Below are positions 4,449-5,197 of a DNA stretch of 5,197 bases, piece by piece (the stretch's first letter is position 1; every line of letters begins with the position of its first letter). The translations under genes were made by a program, and so were the position numbers. The notes under the pieces were generated by a model. It saw only the letters and a list, made by a program, of their open reading frames with translations. It did no database searches and had not been told where the DNA came from. Source of the stretch: JBNKLG01 sp050292235 (GTDB lineage: Bacteria > Pseudomonadota > Gammaproteobacteria > Chromatiales > Chromatiaceae); NCBI GenBank assembly GCA_050292235.1, contig JBNKLG010000119.1, positions 1-5,197 of the forward strand. The letters are read 5' to 3'.

Positions 4449-5197
4449 GCAATCCCCGGTTGGTACAGCATCAAAAGAGATGGGCCAAAAATCTGGCACA
4501 ACAGCAGGCGTGGTTTCGGCAACCGCCCTCTTTGCAGGTAGAAGGCAGTCTCAGTCGTATGGTCGGCCTGACCCTGGAGGCGGTTGGCCTGCGCGCAGCC
4601 ATCGGTGCCCAATGTGAGATTATCGGTCCCCATGGTGGGGCCATCGGTGCGGAGGTGGTGGGCTTTGGTGGAGAAACCCTTTACCTGATGCCGACAGGAG
4701 ATCTTCAGGGCTTGGAGCAGGATTCCCGGGTGGTGCCGACCGGCAGGGTGGGCGAGGCTCATGTAGGTGATGAGCTGCTGGGGCGCGTTATCGATGGTGC
4801 TGGTGAGCCCTTGGATGGCAAAGGCCCCATTCAAACCAGACACCGCCGTCCTCTGACGGGTCGTCCCATTAACCCCCTGGAGCGCGATCCTATTCGCAAA
4901 TCACTGGATGTGGGCATCCGGGCCATTAACGCGCTATTGACCGTGGGTCGTGGCCAGCGGCTGGGTCTTTTTGCCGGTTCAGGTGTGGGTAAAAGTGTGC
5001 TGCTTGGCATGATGACACGCTACACCACCGCCGATGTGGTGGTGGTGGGGTTGATTGGCGAACGTGGCCGTGAGGTAAAGGAGTTTATCGAAAATATCCT
5101 TGGCGAGGAGGGTATGGCCCGTGCTGTGGTCGTGGCAGTTCCGGCGGATCATGCGCCCCTGCGCCGTATGCACGGTGCCATGCTGGCCACCAGCATC
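4445..5197 (+). CDS. fliI: Flagellum-specific ATP synthase / export ATPase FliI (3' partial)
   Basis: FliI is the hexameric ATPase of the flagellar type III export apparatus, related to the beta subunit of F1-ATPase; it works with FliH and FliJ to unload and unfold export substrates at the inner membrane. The frame is open from ATG 4445 to the window end, 251 codons without a stop; complete FliI is usually about 430-460 residues, so the C-terminal part is missing. Visible features are a beta-barrel N-terminal domain (about 25-95, with VGLTLEAVGLRA), the linker NPLERDPIRKSLDVGIRAIN, a Walker A at 177-184 (AGSGVGKS, catalytic Lys 183), and GERGREVKEFIENILGE from 205 with the catalytic Glu at 206. 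The Lys-to-Glu distance of 23 equals that of Salmonella FliI (K188 to E211). A virulence-type homologue such as SctN would look similar, but the gene position settles it as flagellar. Confidence 0.96.
   Translation, partial: MSNPRLVQHQKRWAKNLAQQQAWFRQPPSLQVEGSLSRMVGLTLEAVGLRAAIGAQCEIIGPHGGAIGAEVVGFGGETLYLMPTGDLQGLEQDSRVVPTGRVGEAHVGDELLGRVIDGAGEPLDGKGPIQTRHRRPLTGRPINPLERDPIRKSLDVGIRAINALLTVGRGQRLGLFAGSGVGKSVLLGMMTRYTTADVVVVGLIGERGREVKEFIENILGEEGMARAVVVAVPADHAPLRRMHGAMLATSI

Noticed and set aside
4494..4510. TGGCAC at 4494 at the start of fliI as a sigma54 promoter
   Set aside because: The -12 region does not give TTGC at five bases (GC appears one base late) and the position is within the fliI coding region.
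1..5197. An undescribed system, mobile element or CRISPR array
   Set aside because: Almost every base belongs to six known flagellar genes in a known order. No foreign gene, transposase, regular spaced repeat or large unexplained gap is present.

Overview
This window is a segment of a bacterial flagellar gene cluster, with all genes on the + strand. The order is the 3' end of a sigma54-dependent response regulator (fleR/flrC type), fliE, fliF, fliG, fliH and the 5' part of fliI. Regulator followed by fliEFGHI is the order known from polar-flagellated Gammaproteobacteria such as Pseudomonas (fleSR-fliEFGHIJ) and Vibrio (flrABC-fliEFGHIJ). The host is therefore probably a motile Gram-negative, gammaproteobacterium-like organism with moderate-to-high GC. 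I cannot name a genus, and a related proteobacterial lineage with a similar cluster is not excluded.

Layout: 1-644 encodes the end of the AAA+ domain and the Fis-type helix-turn-helix of the regulator, cut at the 5' edge just inside Walker B. After only 17 bases comes fliE (662-976). An 83-base gap (977-1059), the only real intergenic space, holds a small inverted repeat flanked by a 9-base direct repeat; a sigma28-like sequence lies over the end of fliE. Then fliF (1060-2757), fliG (2750-3775), fliH (3756-4448) and fliI (4445 to beyond 5197) follow with overlapping ends (8, 20 and 4 bases), which implies translational coupling. fliH most likely starts at a GTG inside the end of fliG. fliI is open to the window edge and covers roughly the first 55-60% of a usual FliI.

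How the genes work together: FliF forms the inner-membrane MS ring, the base of the flagellum. FliE joins that base to the rod and to the export gate. FliG binds the cytoplasmic tail of FliF and carries the torque-generating charges that face the stator. FliH and FliI form the peripheral ATPase complex of the flagellar type III export apparatus. The upstream regulator is of the class that switches on sigma54-dependent middle and late flagellar genes.

I found no mobile element, CRISPR array, RNA gene or undescribed system. The genes look intact and ordinary for their families. The points worth a second look are small: the fliH start, a run of eight G in a low-complexity part of fliF, the sigma28-like sequence and hairpin between fliE and fliF, and an extended glycine-every-fourth-residue repeat in FliH.
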